From positions 1-64,000 of the forward strand of contig JAJTXQ010000049.1 of assembly GCA_021462855.1 (NCBI GenBank): a stretch of 64,000 nt of DNA, read 5' to 3'. Below the pieces are notes generated by a model. That model was not told the DNA's origin and did no database searches. It saw only the letters and a program-made list of their open reading frames with translations. Shown here piece by piece: positions 9,119 to 17,369 of the stretch (position 1 is its first letter; every line of letters begins with the position of its first letter). Origin of the DNA: Dehalococcoidia bacterium. GTDB taxonomy: Bacteria; Chloroflexota; Dehalococcoidia; DSTF01; JACRBR01. The position numbers were made by a program, and so were the translations under genes.

Positions 9119-10471
9119 ATGGGGAACCCGTACCGCGCGCTGCCGTCGGTCGATGCGTTGCTCGCGGAACCCTCACTTAAGCGGCTGAACAACCGCGAGC
9201 TCGCGGCCGGCATCGCCCGCGAGGCGATCGAAGCGGCGCGCCTGGCGATCGCGGACGGCGGCGAGCAGCCGTCGCGTGCGTCGATCGCGGCCGATGCAGC
9301 CCGGCGGGCGGAACGCGCGCTGGAGGCGCCGCTGCGGCCGCTGATCAACGCGACGGGCGTCATCCTGCACACGAACCTGGGGCGCGCGCCACTCGCCGAG
9401 GAGGCGATCGAGGCGATGGCCGGGGTCTCGCGCGGATACTCGAACCTGGAGTACGACGCCGGGACGGGCCGGCGCGGGTCGCGGCACGACATCCTGGAGC
9501 CGTTGCTGTGCCGGCTGACCGGCGCGGAGGCGGCGATGGCGGTGAACAATAACGCGGCGGCCGTGCTGCTGGCGCTGAGCGCGCTCGCTGCGAACCGCGA
9601 GGTGGTGATCTCGCGCGGGCAGCTCGTGGAGATCGGCGGCGGGTTCCGCGTGCCCGACGTGATGCGCCAGTCGCGCGCGCGACTCGTGGAGGTGGGCACG
9701 ACGAACCGCACCCGCGCCGCGGACTACGCGGCGGCGATCACCGCGAAGACAGCTGCGTTGATGCGGGTGCACCCGAGCAATTTCCGCATCAGCGGCTTCG
9801 CCGAGTCGGTGGAGGTCGGCGAGATGGGCGCACTGGCGCGCGGGCACGGCGTGCTGCTGATCGACGACGTCGGCAGCGGCTGCCTGCTCGACACGGCGCG
9901 CTACGGTCTGCCTCCGGAGCCGACGCCGCAGGCGTCGATCGCCGCCGGCGCGCACGTCGTGCTGTTTTCGGGCGACAAGCTGCTCGGCGGTCCGCAGGGC
10001 GGGCTGGTCGCCGGCGCTCGGGGCGCCATCGAGCGGATGAGGCGGCATCCGCTGGCGCGCGCGGTGCGCCTCGACAAGGCGAGCATCGCCGGCCTCGCGG
10101 CAACACTGCGGCTGTATGCCGACGGCCGCGCGGAGGAGCGCGTGCCGGTGTGGCGCATGATCGCGATGCCGCTGGCGGAGCTCGAAGCGCGCGCCCGCGC
10201 GATCGCGTCGGCGATTGGCGGCGCGGAGGTGCGCGCGGGGAGTTCGATGATTGGCGGCGGGTCGTTGCCGGAGGCGGGCCTGCGGGCGGCGCTCGTCGCG
10301 CTGCCCGGCGCGCGCGCGGCGAGCGGCGTCGCGGCGCGGCTGCGGGCACGTGGCGTGGTGCCGCGGATCGAGGACGGGCGCGTGCTGATCGACCCGCGCA
10401 CGATCGCGCCCGGCGACGACGCGCGCGTCGCGGCGGCGTGCCGGGAAGCGCTCGGCGCGGGCATGGGCTAG
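9119..10471 (+). CDS. selA: L-seryl-tRNA(Sec) selenium transferase
   Basis: The 450-residue, PLP-dependent enzyme converts seryl-tRNA(Sec) to selenocysteyl-tRNA(Sec) using selenophosphate. It has the full family layout: N-terminal tRNA-binding segment with 'LPSVDALLAEPSLKRL', 'NATGVILHTNLGRAPL', 'NNNAAAVLLALSALA', and the PLP lysine Lys287 in 'SGDKLLGGPQGG'. Length is normal (E. coli about 463). No selB, selD or tRNA-Sec is in the window, which is unusual because selB is commonly adjacent. The gene is followed 42 bp later by a PRC-barrel protein. A SelA-like paralogue with another role is possible but the N-terminus is canonical. Confidence 0.9.
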   Translation: MGNPYRALPSVDALLAEPSLKRLNNRELAAGIAREAIEAARLAIADGGEQPSRASIAADAARRAERALEAPLRPLINATGVILHTNLGRAPLAEEAIEAMAGVSRGYSNLEYDAGTGRRGSRHDILEPLLCRLTGAEAAMAVNNNAAAVLLALSALAANREVVISRGQLVEIGGGFRVPDVMRQSRARLVEVGTTNRTRAADYAAAITAKTAALMRVHPSNFRISGFAESVEVGEMGALARGHGVLLIDDVGSGCLLDTARYGLPPEPTPQASIAAGAHVVLFSGDKLLGGPQGGLVAGARGAIERMRRHPLARAVRLDKASIAGLAATLRLYADGRAEERVPVWRMIAMPLAELEARARAIASAIGGAEVRAGSSMIGGGSLPEAGLRAALVALPGARAASGVAARLRARGVVPRIEDGRVLIDPRTIAPGDDARVAAACREALGAGMG

Positions 10472-10513
10472 CATGATGAGCCGCGCCGGCGCGGGCGCGG
10501 CATGGGAGCGCGG

Positions 10514-11182
10514 ATGAACGTCGAAGACCTGCGGCTGGACGCCGACGTCGTATCGAGCGACGGGCACAAGCTCGGCACGCTCAGCAGATTCGTGTTCCAC
10601 AAGGACACGCTGATGCTGACGCACATCGTCGTCGATACGGGGATATTCCGGCGCGAGGAGGCGCTCTGGAAGGGCGGCTGGGGCATGTCGAACGACCGCA
10701 TGCTGCCCATCGGCGTCATCGATCGCGAGGACTCGGACAAGATCCACATCTCGATGACGGCAGAGGAGTTCCGCGACCTTTCGGTCGACTTCGCCGAGGA
10801 GTACTTCACGCGGGCGCCCGATGTGAAGCCCGGGTGGCTGGATGCGTCGGACCTGGCGCGGCTGGCGATGTCGATCCCGGGCGAACCCGGCCCGTACCTG
10901 ATGCAGCAGAAGACGGCGCTGGCGCCGGACGAGGTCGACGTGCCTGCCGGTGCGGCGGTGTGGCGCCTGCGCCCGCACCAGAAGATCGGCGAGGTCGAGC
11001 GCGTGATCTACGACGAGGCGACGCGCAAGATCACCGGGCTGGTGATCAGGCGCGGGTTCTTGTTCACGAAGGAACGCATCCTCCCGGCGTCGTGCATCGT
11101 CGAGGTCGTCGCCGGCGTCGTGCGCGTGGAGGTCGATGACGCGCATCTCGACGCGCTGATCGAGTTCCACGCCGCGGACTGA
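10514..11182 (+). CDS. PRC-barrel domain protein
   Basis: The 222-residue protein carries two PRC-barrel-like beta domains. The first (about 1-75) includes 'DVVSSDGHKLGTLSRFVFH'. The second (about 140-215) includes 'GAAVWRLRPHQKIGEVERV' and 'KITGLVIRRGFLF'. Such domains occur in RimM and in small proteins of unknown role that bind RNA or membrane-complex partners. The ATG at 10514 is chosen because GGGAG lies 6 nt upstream; an in-frame ATG at 10502 is the alternative. Its TGA shares one base with the folP start (TGATG), so the two are translationally coupled. TAGCAT near 10469 could serve as a local -10 box. Confidence 0.8.
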   Translation: MNVEDLRLDADVVSSDGHKLGTLSRFVFHKDTLMLTHIVVDTGIFRREEALWKGGWGMSNDRMLPIGVIDREDSDKIHISMTAEEFRDLSVDFAEEYFTRAPDVKPGWLDASDLARLAMSIPGEPGPYLMQQKTALAPDEVDVPAGAAVWRLRPHQKIGEVERVIYDEATRKITGLVIRRGFLFTKERILPASCIVEVVAGVVRVEVDDAHLDALIEFHAAD

Positions 11183-12156
11183 TGCCGCCCGCGCCCGCTC
11201 CGAACGCCCGCGCGCCGCTGATCGTCCGGGGGCGCGTGCTGGCGCTCGGCGCGCGCACGTACGTGATGGCGATCCTCAATCTGACCGTGGACTCGTTCTC
11301 CGGCGACGGCACGGGCGGTGACATCGACGCTGCGGTGCGGCGCGCGGTCGACGCCCAGCGCGAAGGCGCGGATATCGTCGATGCCGGCGCGGAGAGCGCG
11401 CGCGCCGACGTGCCGGTGCGCGAGGAGGGCGAGGAGGCGGAGTTCGTCGCGCGGGTGGTCGAGCGGATCGCGAGCGAGACGGACGTCGTGATCTCGGCCG
11501 ACACGTACAAACCGGCGGTGGCGCGTGCGGCGGTCGAGGCCGGGGCGCACCTCATCAACGACATCGGCGGGTTCAAGTACGGCGTGGGGACGGCCGAGGT
11601 TGCGGCGGCGTCGGGCGCGGCGCTCGTCATCAACTACACGTACGAACGCCCGAAGGTGCGCCCGGCCGAGCCGCCGGACTACGATGACCTGATCGGCGCG
11701 CACCTGGCGTTCCTGCGCGAGCGCGTGGCAATGGCGCGCGAGTCCGGCGTGCCCGGCGACCGCCTGGTCGTCGACCCGGGGATCGCGTTCGGCAAATCAC
11801 ACGACGAGGACCTGGAGGTCCTGCGGCGGCTGGACGAGTTCACGGCGCTGGGGCTGCCGCTGCTCGTCGCGGCGTCGCGCAAGCACTTCATGGGCAGCGT
11901 GACGGGGTTGCCGCCGGATGAGCGCGACGAGGCGACGGCCGCTGTCACGGCGCTGAGCATCGCGAGCGGCGCCGACATCGTGCGGGCGCACGACGTGCGC
12001 ACGACGGTGCGTGCGGCGCGCATCGCCGACGCGATCGCGCGGGGGCGCGCAGGCGACTTCGCGCCGTCGCGCGAGTCGTGGCCGTGGGCGGCGGGCGCGT
12101 CGCCGATCGCGGGCACGACGATCGTGCCGCAGGCGCGCGAGCCTGGCGGTCAGTAG
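11182..12156 (+). CDS. folP: dihydropteroate synthase (divergent loop 2)
   Basis: The 324-residue protein is a TIM-barrel DHPS of folate synthesis, joining dihydropterin pyrophosphate and p-aminobenzoate. Signatures are 'AILNLTVDSFSGDG' (family ILNxTPDSFSDGG), 'INDIGGF', 'DPGIAFGKSHDEDLEVLRRL', 'SRKHFMG' and the terminal 'RAHDVRTTVRAARI'. The usual ESTRPG loop reads ESARAD here, so Thr and Pro of this substrate-binding loop are replaced. It overlaps the PRC-barrel gene by one base. The product is probably a functional DHPS, but a DHPS-like paralogue without synthase activity cannot be excluded. Confidence 0.82.
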   Translation: MPPAPAPNARAPLIVRGRVLALGARTYVMAILNLTVDSFSGDGTGGDIDAAVRRAVDAQREGADIVDAGAESARADVPVREEGEEAEFVARVVERIASETDVVISADTYKPAVARAAVEAGAHLINDIGGFKYGVGTAEVAAASGAALVINYTYERPKVRPAEPPDYDDLIGAHLAFLRERVAMARESGVPGDRLVVDPGIAFGKSHDEDLEVLRRLDEFTALGLPLLVAASRKHFMGSVTGLPPDERDEATAAVTALSIASGADIVRAHDVRTTVRAARIADAIARGRAGDFAPSRESWPWAAGASPIAGTTIVPQAREPGGQ

Positions 12157-12158
12157 CT

Positions 12159-12917
12159 TCAGTAGCTGTGGAAGTCGCCCTCGTCGTTGCGCAGGTGGTG
12201 GGTGTCATTGAGCCGGTACAGCGCCCGGATGCCGTCGCCGGCCGCGACGATGTTGATCGACGCGTGCGCCGGGCGGAAGAACATATCGTAGCGTGAACCG
12301 ATGATGTGGCCGACGTAGGCGTTGATGACGCCGCCGTGGCAGGCGACGACGACGCGCTCGTTCGGGTGCGCCATGATGATGCCCTCGACGACATTGATCA
12401 CCCGGTTGCGGAAGTCCGCGCTCGACTCGGAGAGCGGGTACACGTCCCACGACTTCTCGTAGATCATGCGATGGCGCGTGCCCATGATGGCAAGCTGCCC
12501 GATCGTGTCGGCGGGCGTGGCATTCGGTTCGACATCGCGGAAGACCTCGACTTCGCGCAGTTCCTGCACGACGACCGGGTCGAGGCGATGGTGACGCGCG
12601 ACTTCCTGCCCCGTGACGAGCGCGCGCTGTAACGGGGAAGCGTACACCGCATCGATGCGCTCGGTGGACAGCGCCATGCCGACGAGGCGCGCCTGGTTCA
12701 GCCCCTTCTCGCTGAGCGGCGGGTCGACGAGTTCGCCCGCCGGCAGGTTCTGCCTCCACGTCTGCTGCCCGTGGCGGACGAAGATGATCTCCGTCACGTC
12801 CTCGGCGTTGGAGAGGAAGGCGACGTCGAACGGGCTGCGCTGCGCGAGCGCGCGCTGCTCGGCGCGGCGCATCGCGTCTTCGTTCGTCCGCTGTTCGGCT
12901 TCGTGCTGTGTGCCCAT
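12159..12917 (-). CDS. histidine phosphatase superfamily protein
   Basis: The 252-residue protein has the phosphoglycerate-mutase-like RHG motif at residues 48-50 ('IIFVRHGQQTW'), 'PLSEKGLNQARLVG', 'VYASPLQRALVTGQEV' and the second catalytic histidine in 'VVVACHGGVINAYVG'. These enzymes use a phosphohistidine intermediate; the substrate is not predictable. The ATG has GGAGAGGAG upstream, so longer N-terminal versions are rejected. It is convergent with folP, with stops 3 bp apart. Confidence 0.85.
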   Translation of the reverse strand: MGTQHEAEQRTNEDAMRRAEQRALAQRSPFDVAFLSNAEDVTEIIFVRHGQQTWRQNLPAGELVDPPLSEKGLNQARLVGMALSTERIDAVYASPLQRALVTGQEVARHHRLDPVVVQELREVEVFRDVEPNATPADTIGQLAIMGTRHRMIYEKSWDVYPLSESSADFRNRVINVVEGIIMAHPNERVVVACHGGVINAYVGHIIGSRYDMFFRPAHASINIVAAGDGIRALYRLNDTHHLRNDEGDFHSY

Positions 12918-12962
12918 CGTCTCCTCTCCCGTGCGACAGGATACCGTGCGCCGGCGAAGTCG

Positions 12963-12991
12963 AAGGGGCATGGGTCCGGCCCATGCCCCTT
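12963..12991 (-). terminator. terminator after the acyl-CoA dehydrogenase gene
   Basis: A perfect 12-bp stem (AAGGGGCATGGG / CCCATGCCCCTT) with a 5-nt loop lies between the acyl-CoA dehydrogenase stop and the phosphatase start. There is no long T-tract. Confidence 0.65.
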
Positions 12992-13013
12992 GCATGCGTG
13001 CGGCTGGCGCGGC

Positions 13014-14252
13014 CTACGTGATGTGCAGGCCCGAGATCGCGCGGGCGATGACGATGCGCTGCACCTCCGACGTGCCTTCGAAGATGGTCATGATCTTTGC
13101 GTCGCGCGCCCAGCGCTCGACCGGCGTCTCGCGGACGTAGCCCATGCCGCCGAGGATCTGGATCGCCTGCTCGGTGACGCGGACGGCGGTTTCGCCCGCC
13201 TTGAGCTTCGACATCGACCCTTCGGCCGAGGTGAACGGGTGGCGCGTGCGGCCCATCCACGCCGCGCGCCAGACGAGCAGCCGCGAGGAGTCGATGTCGA
13301 CCTTCATGTCGGCGAGAGTGAATGACACCGCCTGGTTCATGATGATCGGCTTGTTGAACTGCACGCGCTCCTTGGCGTACTGCAGCGCGTACTCGTACGC
13401 CGCGCGGGCGATGCCGACGGCCATCGCGCCGACAGCCGGGCGCGTCGTCTCGAACGTCGAGAGGGCGGCCTGCACGCCGGTGCTGCGGCCCTCGCGGGCG
13501 CGCGCCATGCGCTCGTCGAGCTTCTGCTTGCCGCCGAGGAGCTGCCGGCCCGGCACCTTCACGTCGTCGAGGAAGACTTCGGCGGTGTGCGACGCGCGGA
13601 TGCCGTGCTTCTTGAACTTCGCGCCCTGGCGCAGGCCGGGCGTGTTCGGGCCGATGACGAACGACGCCTGGCCGCGCGTGCCAAGCGCCGGGTCGACGGA
13701 GGCGACGACCACGTGCACATCGGCGAGGCCGCCGTTGCTGATCCACGTCTTCTGGCCGTTGATCGTCCACTCGTCTTTTGCCTCGTCGTAGACGGCGCGG
13801 GTCTTGAGCGCCGAGACGTCGGAGCCGGCGTCGGGCTCGGAGACGGCGAAGGCCGCGAGCGCGGGCTTTTCGACCGTGCCGAAGCACTGCGGGATCCACT
13901 CGCCCATCTGCTCGGGCGTGCCGTTGCCGACGATGGCCGCGACGCCGAGCGACGTGCCGAGGATCGCCATGCCGATGCCGGCGTCACCCCAGAACATCTC
14001 CTCGATGCAGACGGGCAGGAGCAGGCCGGTCGAATCGTTGGTGGTGGCGGCGAGGAACTGCGGGCCGTAGAGGCCGATCTTCGCGGCTTCCTGGATGATC
14101 GGCCAGGGGGTCTCCTCGCGTTCGTCCCACTCGTGGGCCGCGGGGCGGATCACGTCTTCGGCGAACTCGTGGACCCACTTCTGCATCTGGATCTGCTCTT
14201 CATTCAGGTCCAGCGAGAATACGGTCGTCGGCAGTTCGGTTGTTGCCACCAT
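13014..14252 (-). CDS. acyl-CoA dehydrogenase
   Basis: The 412-residue flavoprotein oxidises acyl-CoA to trans-2-enoyl-CoA in beta-oxidation. It contains the N-terminal helical domain ('LNEEQIQMQKWVHEFAEDVI'), the FAD-binding signature 'AFAVSEPDAGSDVSALKTRA', 'WTINGQKTWISNGG', 'QAIQILGGMGYVRE', and the catalytic Glu392 in 'IFEGTSEVQR'. GGAGGT is 7 nt before the ATG, so the long open upstream frame is rejected. Chain-length specificity is not apparent. The 250-bp region upstream (14253-14502) holds no gene I can support. Confidence 0.93.
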   Translation of the reverse strand: MVATTELPTTVFSLDLNEEQIQMQKWVHEFAEDVIRPAAHEWDEREETPWPIIQEAAKIGLYGPQFLAATTNDSTGLLLPVCIEEMFWGDAGIGMAILGTSLGVAAIVGNGTPEQMGEWIPQCFGTVEKPALAAFAVSEPDAGSDVSALKTRAVYDEAKDEWTINGQKTWISNGGLADVHVVVASVDPALGTRGQASFVIGPNTPGLRQGAKFKKHGIRASHTAEVFLDDVKVPGRQLLGGKQKLDERMARAREGRSTGVQAALSTFETTRPAVGAMAVGIARAAYEYALQYAKERVQFNKPIIMNQAVSFTLADMKVDIDSSRLLVWRAAWMGRTRHPFTSAEGSMSKLKAGETAVRVTEQAIQILGGMGYVRETPVERWARDAKIMTIFEGTSEVQRIVIARAISGLHIT

Positions 14253-14502
14253 GGCTGTTACCTCCGGTCTCCGTCGATGGGATCGCATGCGGCCCGGTTC
14301 AGTCTGCCGGATCGGAAGGCGTTTGCGCGAGTGCCATGGCGACCGACTTTGACGGAAACACAGGAAGTTGCGTTCAGCGATCGCCGCGGCCAGATTCGGA
14401 TTGTCGGCGTGGCGCGAGCGGGCGGCGGGCGACAGCCGTTCTGCGTGCCGTTTTCGCAGTACGCGTGGGGCGTGCGGCGGCGCGGCGGGGGACCGGCCGC
14501 CC

Positions 14503-15402
14503 TTACCGCTCCGGCGTGCGCTGGATGAAGTCGACGATGACGCCGGCGAGCTCTTCGCCGCGGTCTTCCTGCAGGAAGTGACCGCCGCCTTTGATCGTCG
14601 TGTGCGGCTGTCCCTGCGTGCCGGGCACCGAGGCCTGGAACGCGCGGTCGGCGCCGCGGGTGATCGGGTCTTCGTCGCTGAAGGCGCAGAGGAATGGCTT
14701 CGTCCAGGCGCGCAGGACATCCCACGCTTCGCGGTTCGCCGCCGACGCGGGGTCGTCGGGGCGCGTCGGGACGAGCAGCGGGAACTTCCGCGCGCCGGCC
14801 TTGTACCTGTCGTCGGGGAACGGCGCGTCGTAGGCGGCGACGACCTCCGGCGGCACGTCGGTGCGGCAGCCGCCCTTGACGATGTTGCCGATGTGCAGCT
14901 GCGGCGCCTTCTGCGAGAACTCCTGCCAGCGCAGGAATGCCTCGCCCGGCGGGTTGTCTCCGGTCGGCAGGAACGTGTTGGCGGCGACGATGCGCGAGAA
15001 TCGCTCGGGGTGCTCGGCGGCGACGCGGAGTCCGATCAGGCCGCCCCAGTCCTGGCCGACGAGCGTGACGCGCCGCAGGTCGAGTTTCTCGATGAGCGCG
15101 GCGATGGCGCCGACGTGGAACTGGTAGGTGTAGTCATCCTGGTCCACGGGCTTGTCGCTGCGGCCGAAGCCGAACAGGTCCGGCGCGACGGCGCGCAGTC
15201 CGGCGGCCGTGACGACCGGGATCATCTTGCGGTACAGGTAGCTCCACGAGGGCTCGCCGTGCAGCATCAACACGACCTCCGCGTCGCGCGGGCCTTCATC
15301 GAGATAGTGCATGCGCATGCCGGCGACCTCGGCGTACTGGGGTGCGAACGGGTAGCCGGGCAGGCCGTTGAACCGCTCGTCCGGCGTTCGGAGCGCTTCC
15401 AT
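14503..15402 (-). CDS. dhmA: haloalkane dehalogenase (HLD-I type)
   Basis: The 299-residue alpha/beta hydrolase has the nucleophile Asp118 with halide-binding Trp119 in 'GQDWGG', the oxyanion motif 'HGEPSWSYLYR' (residues 48-58) and a cap-domain Trp159 in 'FLRWQEF'. The acid lies in 'FSDEDPITRG' (Asp243 or Asp245) and the catalytic base is His275 in 'GGGHFLQED'. This set is typical of subfamily I haloalkane dehalogenases, which hydrolyse carbon-halogen bonds to alcohol and halide. A GGAGG site precedes the ATG. Epoxide hydrolase is unlikely because the halide Trp follows the nucleophile. It lies upstream of the acyl-CoA dehydrogenase on the same strand. Confidence 0.85.
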   Translation of the reverse strand: MEALRTPDERFNGLPGYPFAPQYAEVAGMRMHYLDEGPRDAEVVLMLHGEPSWSYLYRKMIPVVTAAGLRAVAPDLFGFGRSDKPVDQDDYTYQFHVGAIAALIEKLDLRRVTLVGQDWGGLIGLRVAAEHPERFSRIVAANTFLPTGDNPPGEAFLRWQEFSQKAPQLHIGNIVKGGCRTDVPPEVVAAYDAPFPDDRYKAGARKFPLLVPTRPDDPASAANREAWDVLRAWTKPFLCAFSDEDPITRGADRAFQASVPGTQGQPHTTIKGGGHFLQEDRGEELAGVIVDFIQRTPER

Positions 15403-15514
15403 CGTTTGTCCTCCTTCGACAGGGCGTCACGGTAGCGCGCCGGCGAGGGTGGCGCACGTGGCTACCCCCTGTGCGGCGGCTGGGGTATCGTCACCGTGCG
15501 TAAAGGAGCGATGC

Positions 15515-16048
15515 ATGACGCTGGTGGAGTTCATCAAGGCGGAGCTGCGCCGCCTGCATGCGATGCTGGACGCGGCGACGAAGGACCTGACGCCGGAGCA
15601 GTGGCACACCGTCCCGGGCGGAAACCCGGCGGCCAACCACATCGCGTTCGAGATGTGGCACTACGCGCGGACCGAGGACAACATCGTGCGGTTCATCCTG
15701 CAGAACCGCCGGCCAACGGTGTGGATGGAGGGCGGCTGGGCGGAACGGCTCGGGCTGCCGGCGGGGGCGCAGGGCACCGGCATGACGGCGGCCGACGCGC
15801 AGGCGATGCGCATCGACGACATCGACGCGTTCCGGCAGTACGTCCGCGACGTGTACGCGAGCACCGATGAGTGGCTCGCGAACCCGGACGAATCGACGTT
15901 CAGCGCGCCGGTCCAGGTGAAGCCGCTCGGCGAGATGCCGGCGATCCGTGCGCTCGGGCAGGTGTGCATGACGCACGGGTTCACGCACCTGGGCGAGATC
16001 GAGTTGATGCGGACGCTGATGGGGCTGCGGCCGGCGATCGGCGTGTAG
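15515..16048 (+). CDS. DinB-fold protein
   Basis: The 177-residue single-domain DinB protein has the metal-site histidine region 'NHIAFEMWHYARTEDN' and the H-x3-H pair in 'THGFTHLGEIELM'. Function in the family ranges from thiol transferases to uncharacterised stress proteins. AAAGGAG at 15502-15508 precedes the ATG, and TATCGT at 15486-15491 may be the -10 box. It lies 21 bp upstream of an LLM-class oxidoreductase on the same strand, so the two probably form an operon. Confidence 0.8.
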   Translation: MTLVEFIKAELRRLHAMLDAATKDLTPEQWHTVPGGNPAANHIAFEMWHYARTEDNIVRFILQNRRPTVWMEGGWAERLGLPAGAQGTGMTAADAQAMRIDDIDAFRQYVRDVYASTDEWLANPDESTFSAPVQVKPLGEMPAIRALGQVCMTHGFTHLGEIELMRTLMGLRPAIGV

Positions 16049-16069
16049 CGAGCGGGAAGGAGCGACGGG

Positions 16070-17065
16070 ATGGCGCGCAGGTTGTGCATCGGCGTGAACT
16101 GGCAGGGGGAGTTTGACCGCGAGCAGGTGTTCGAGCGGCTGAAGATCGCTGATGACGCGGGCGTCGACAGCGTATTCGTCGCCGAGGCGTGGGGGCGCGA
16201 CGCGTTCACGCTGCTCACGCAGATGGCCGAGCGCACGAAGCGCATTAAGCTCGGGACGGGCATCGTCAACTACTACTCGCGGACGCCGGCAGCGCTCGCG
16301 CAGCACTTCGCGACGCTGGATGAGCTGAGCGAGGGGCGGATGATCATCGGGCTCGGAGCATCGAGCGCGAACGTGATCGAGCATTTCCACGGCGTGAAGT
16401 TCGAGCCGACGCTCGCGCGGATGCGGGAGACGGTGCAGATCATCAACATGCTGATAGCCGGGCGCGAGCTGGTGCACCACGGCAAGGTGTTCAGCATGGA
16501 GCGCGGGTTCACGCTGCGTTTCCGGCCGGTGCGCGAGCACATCCCGGTGTACGTGGCGTCGTTCCGGCCGAAGGCGACGAAGACGGTGGCCGAAGTCGCC
16601 GACGGCTGGATGCCGACGATGATCCCGATCCAGCAGGCGAAGGCGCAGGTCGACCGATTCCTGGGCTACGTGCGAGACGCCGGGCGCGACCCGTCGGAGC
16701 AGACGGTGCGGTTCCTCGGCGTGACGGTGGCGAAGAACAAAGAGAAGGCGATGCAGGCGTCGAAGGCCGGCACGGCCTTCTACATCGCACGGATGGGCGA
16801 CTTCTACTACAAGCAGTTGTGCGACATGGGCATGGCCGACGAGGCGAACGCGATCCGCATGGCGTGGAAGGAAGGCGGCTCAGGCGCCGGCATCGCCGCG
16901 GTGAGCGATGAGCTGTCGAACTCGCTCGGCTTCGTCGGCGATGTCGAGGAGTGCCGCGACCGCCTCGCCGAGGAGGCGGCGGCCGGCATCAACCTGCACA
17001 GCGTCGGGGTCTCCGGCTACGATGCGCTGGAGGAAGGGCGGATCTACGAGCGGCTGATGGCGTAG
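16070..17065 (+). CDS. LLM-class (luciferase-like) flavin or F420-dependent oxidoreductase
   Basis: The 331-residue TIM barrel belongs to the bacterial luciferase-like family. Visible motifs are 'ADDAGVDSVFVAEAWGRDAF', 'TKRIKLGTGIVNYYSRTPAA', 'ATLDELSEGRMIIGLGAS', 'VYVASFRPKATKTVAEVADG' and the C-terminal 'VGDVEECRDRLAEEAAAG'. These residues form the F420 or FMN pocket; the methylenetetrahydromethanopterin-reductase-like arrangement favours F420, but this is not certain. AAGGAG precedes the ATG. It is probably co-transcribed with the DinB gene, and its stop is 1 bp from the convergent LapA-like gene. Confidence 0.85.
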   Translation: MARRLCIGVNWQGEFDREQVFERLKIADDAGVDSVFVAEAWGRDAFTLLTQMAERTKRIKLGTGIVNYYSRTPAALAQHFATLDELSEGRMIIGLGASSANVIEHFHGVKFEPTLARMRETVQIINMLIAGRELVHHGKVFSMERGFTLRFRPVREHIPVYVASFRPKATKTVAEVADGWMPTMIPIQQAKAQVDRFLGYVRDAGRDPSEQTVRFLGVTVAKNKEKAMQASKAGTAFYIARMGDFYYKQLCDMGMADEANAIRMAWKEGGSGAGIAAVSDELSNSLGFVGDVEECRDRLAEEAAAGINLHSVGVSGYDALEEGRIYERLMA

Positions 17066-17066
17066 G

Positions 17067-17369
17067 TCAGCGGCGGCGCGCGGCCTCGTAGAGCTGGCGC
17101 TCGCGGCGGCGCTGCGCCCACCCGCGGAAGGTGGAGAACAGCCACGTCGCGAGGGCGCCGAAGACGGAGCTCGCGAGCAGCGCGAATACGATCCGCGTCT
17201 TCCAGTCGAACCACAGGAAGTGGATCTCGGTCTTCTGCAGGTTTTGCAGCAGGAAGAGCACCAGCAGCCCCAGCACGAGCGCGCCGAGGATGGCGCGCAG
17301 CGACGGCAGGGGCGATTCCTGGACCTCGTACGTCTGTCCTTCCTGTGGCGTGCGGTCGTCTCTCGACAT
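17067..17369 (-). CDS. LapA-domain small membrane protein
   Basis: The 100-residue protein has a short charged N-terminus, two transmembrane helices ('LRAILGALVLGLLVLFLLQN' and 'IVFALLASSVFGALATWLFS') joined by 'LQKTEIHFLWFDWKTR', and a basic tail. This is the LapA (DUF1049) layout, linked in E. coli to envelope/LPS assembly. Its ATG overlaps the stop of the upstream DUF255 gene by one base (TGATG), indicating translational coupling. Confidence 0.78.
   Translation of the reverse strand: MSRDDRTPQEGQTYEVQESPLPSLRAILGALVLGLLVLFLLQNLQKTEIHFLWFDWKTRIVFALLASSVFGALATWLFSTFRGWAQRRRERQLYEAARRR

Noticed and set aside
14253-14502. Possible small gene between the dehalogenase and acyl-CoA dehydrogenase
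   Set aside because: No frame there has a start with ribosome site or a conserved-looking product; it is best left as intergenic.
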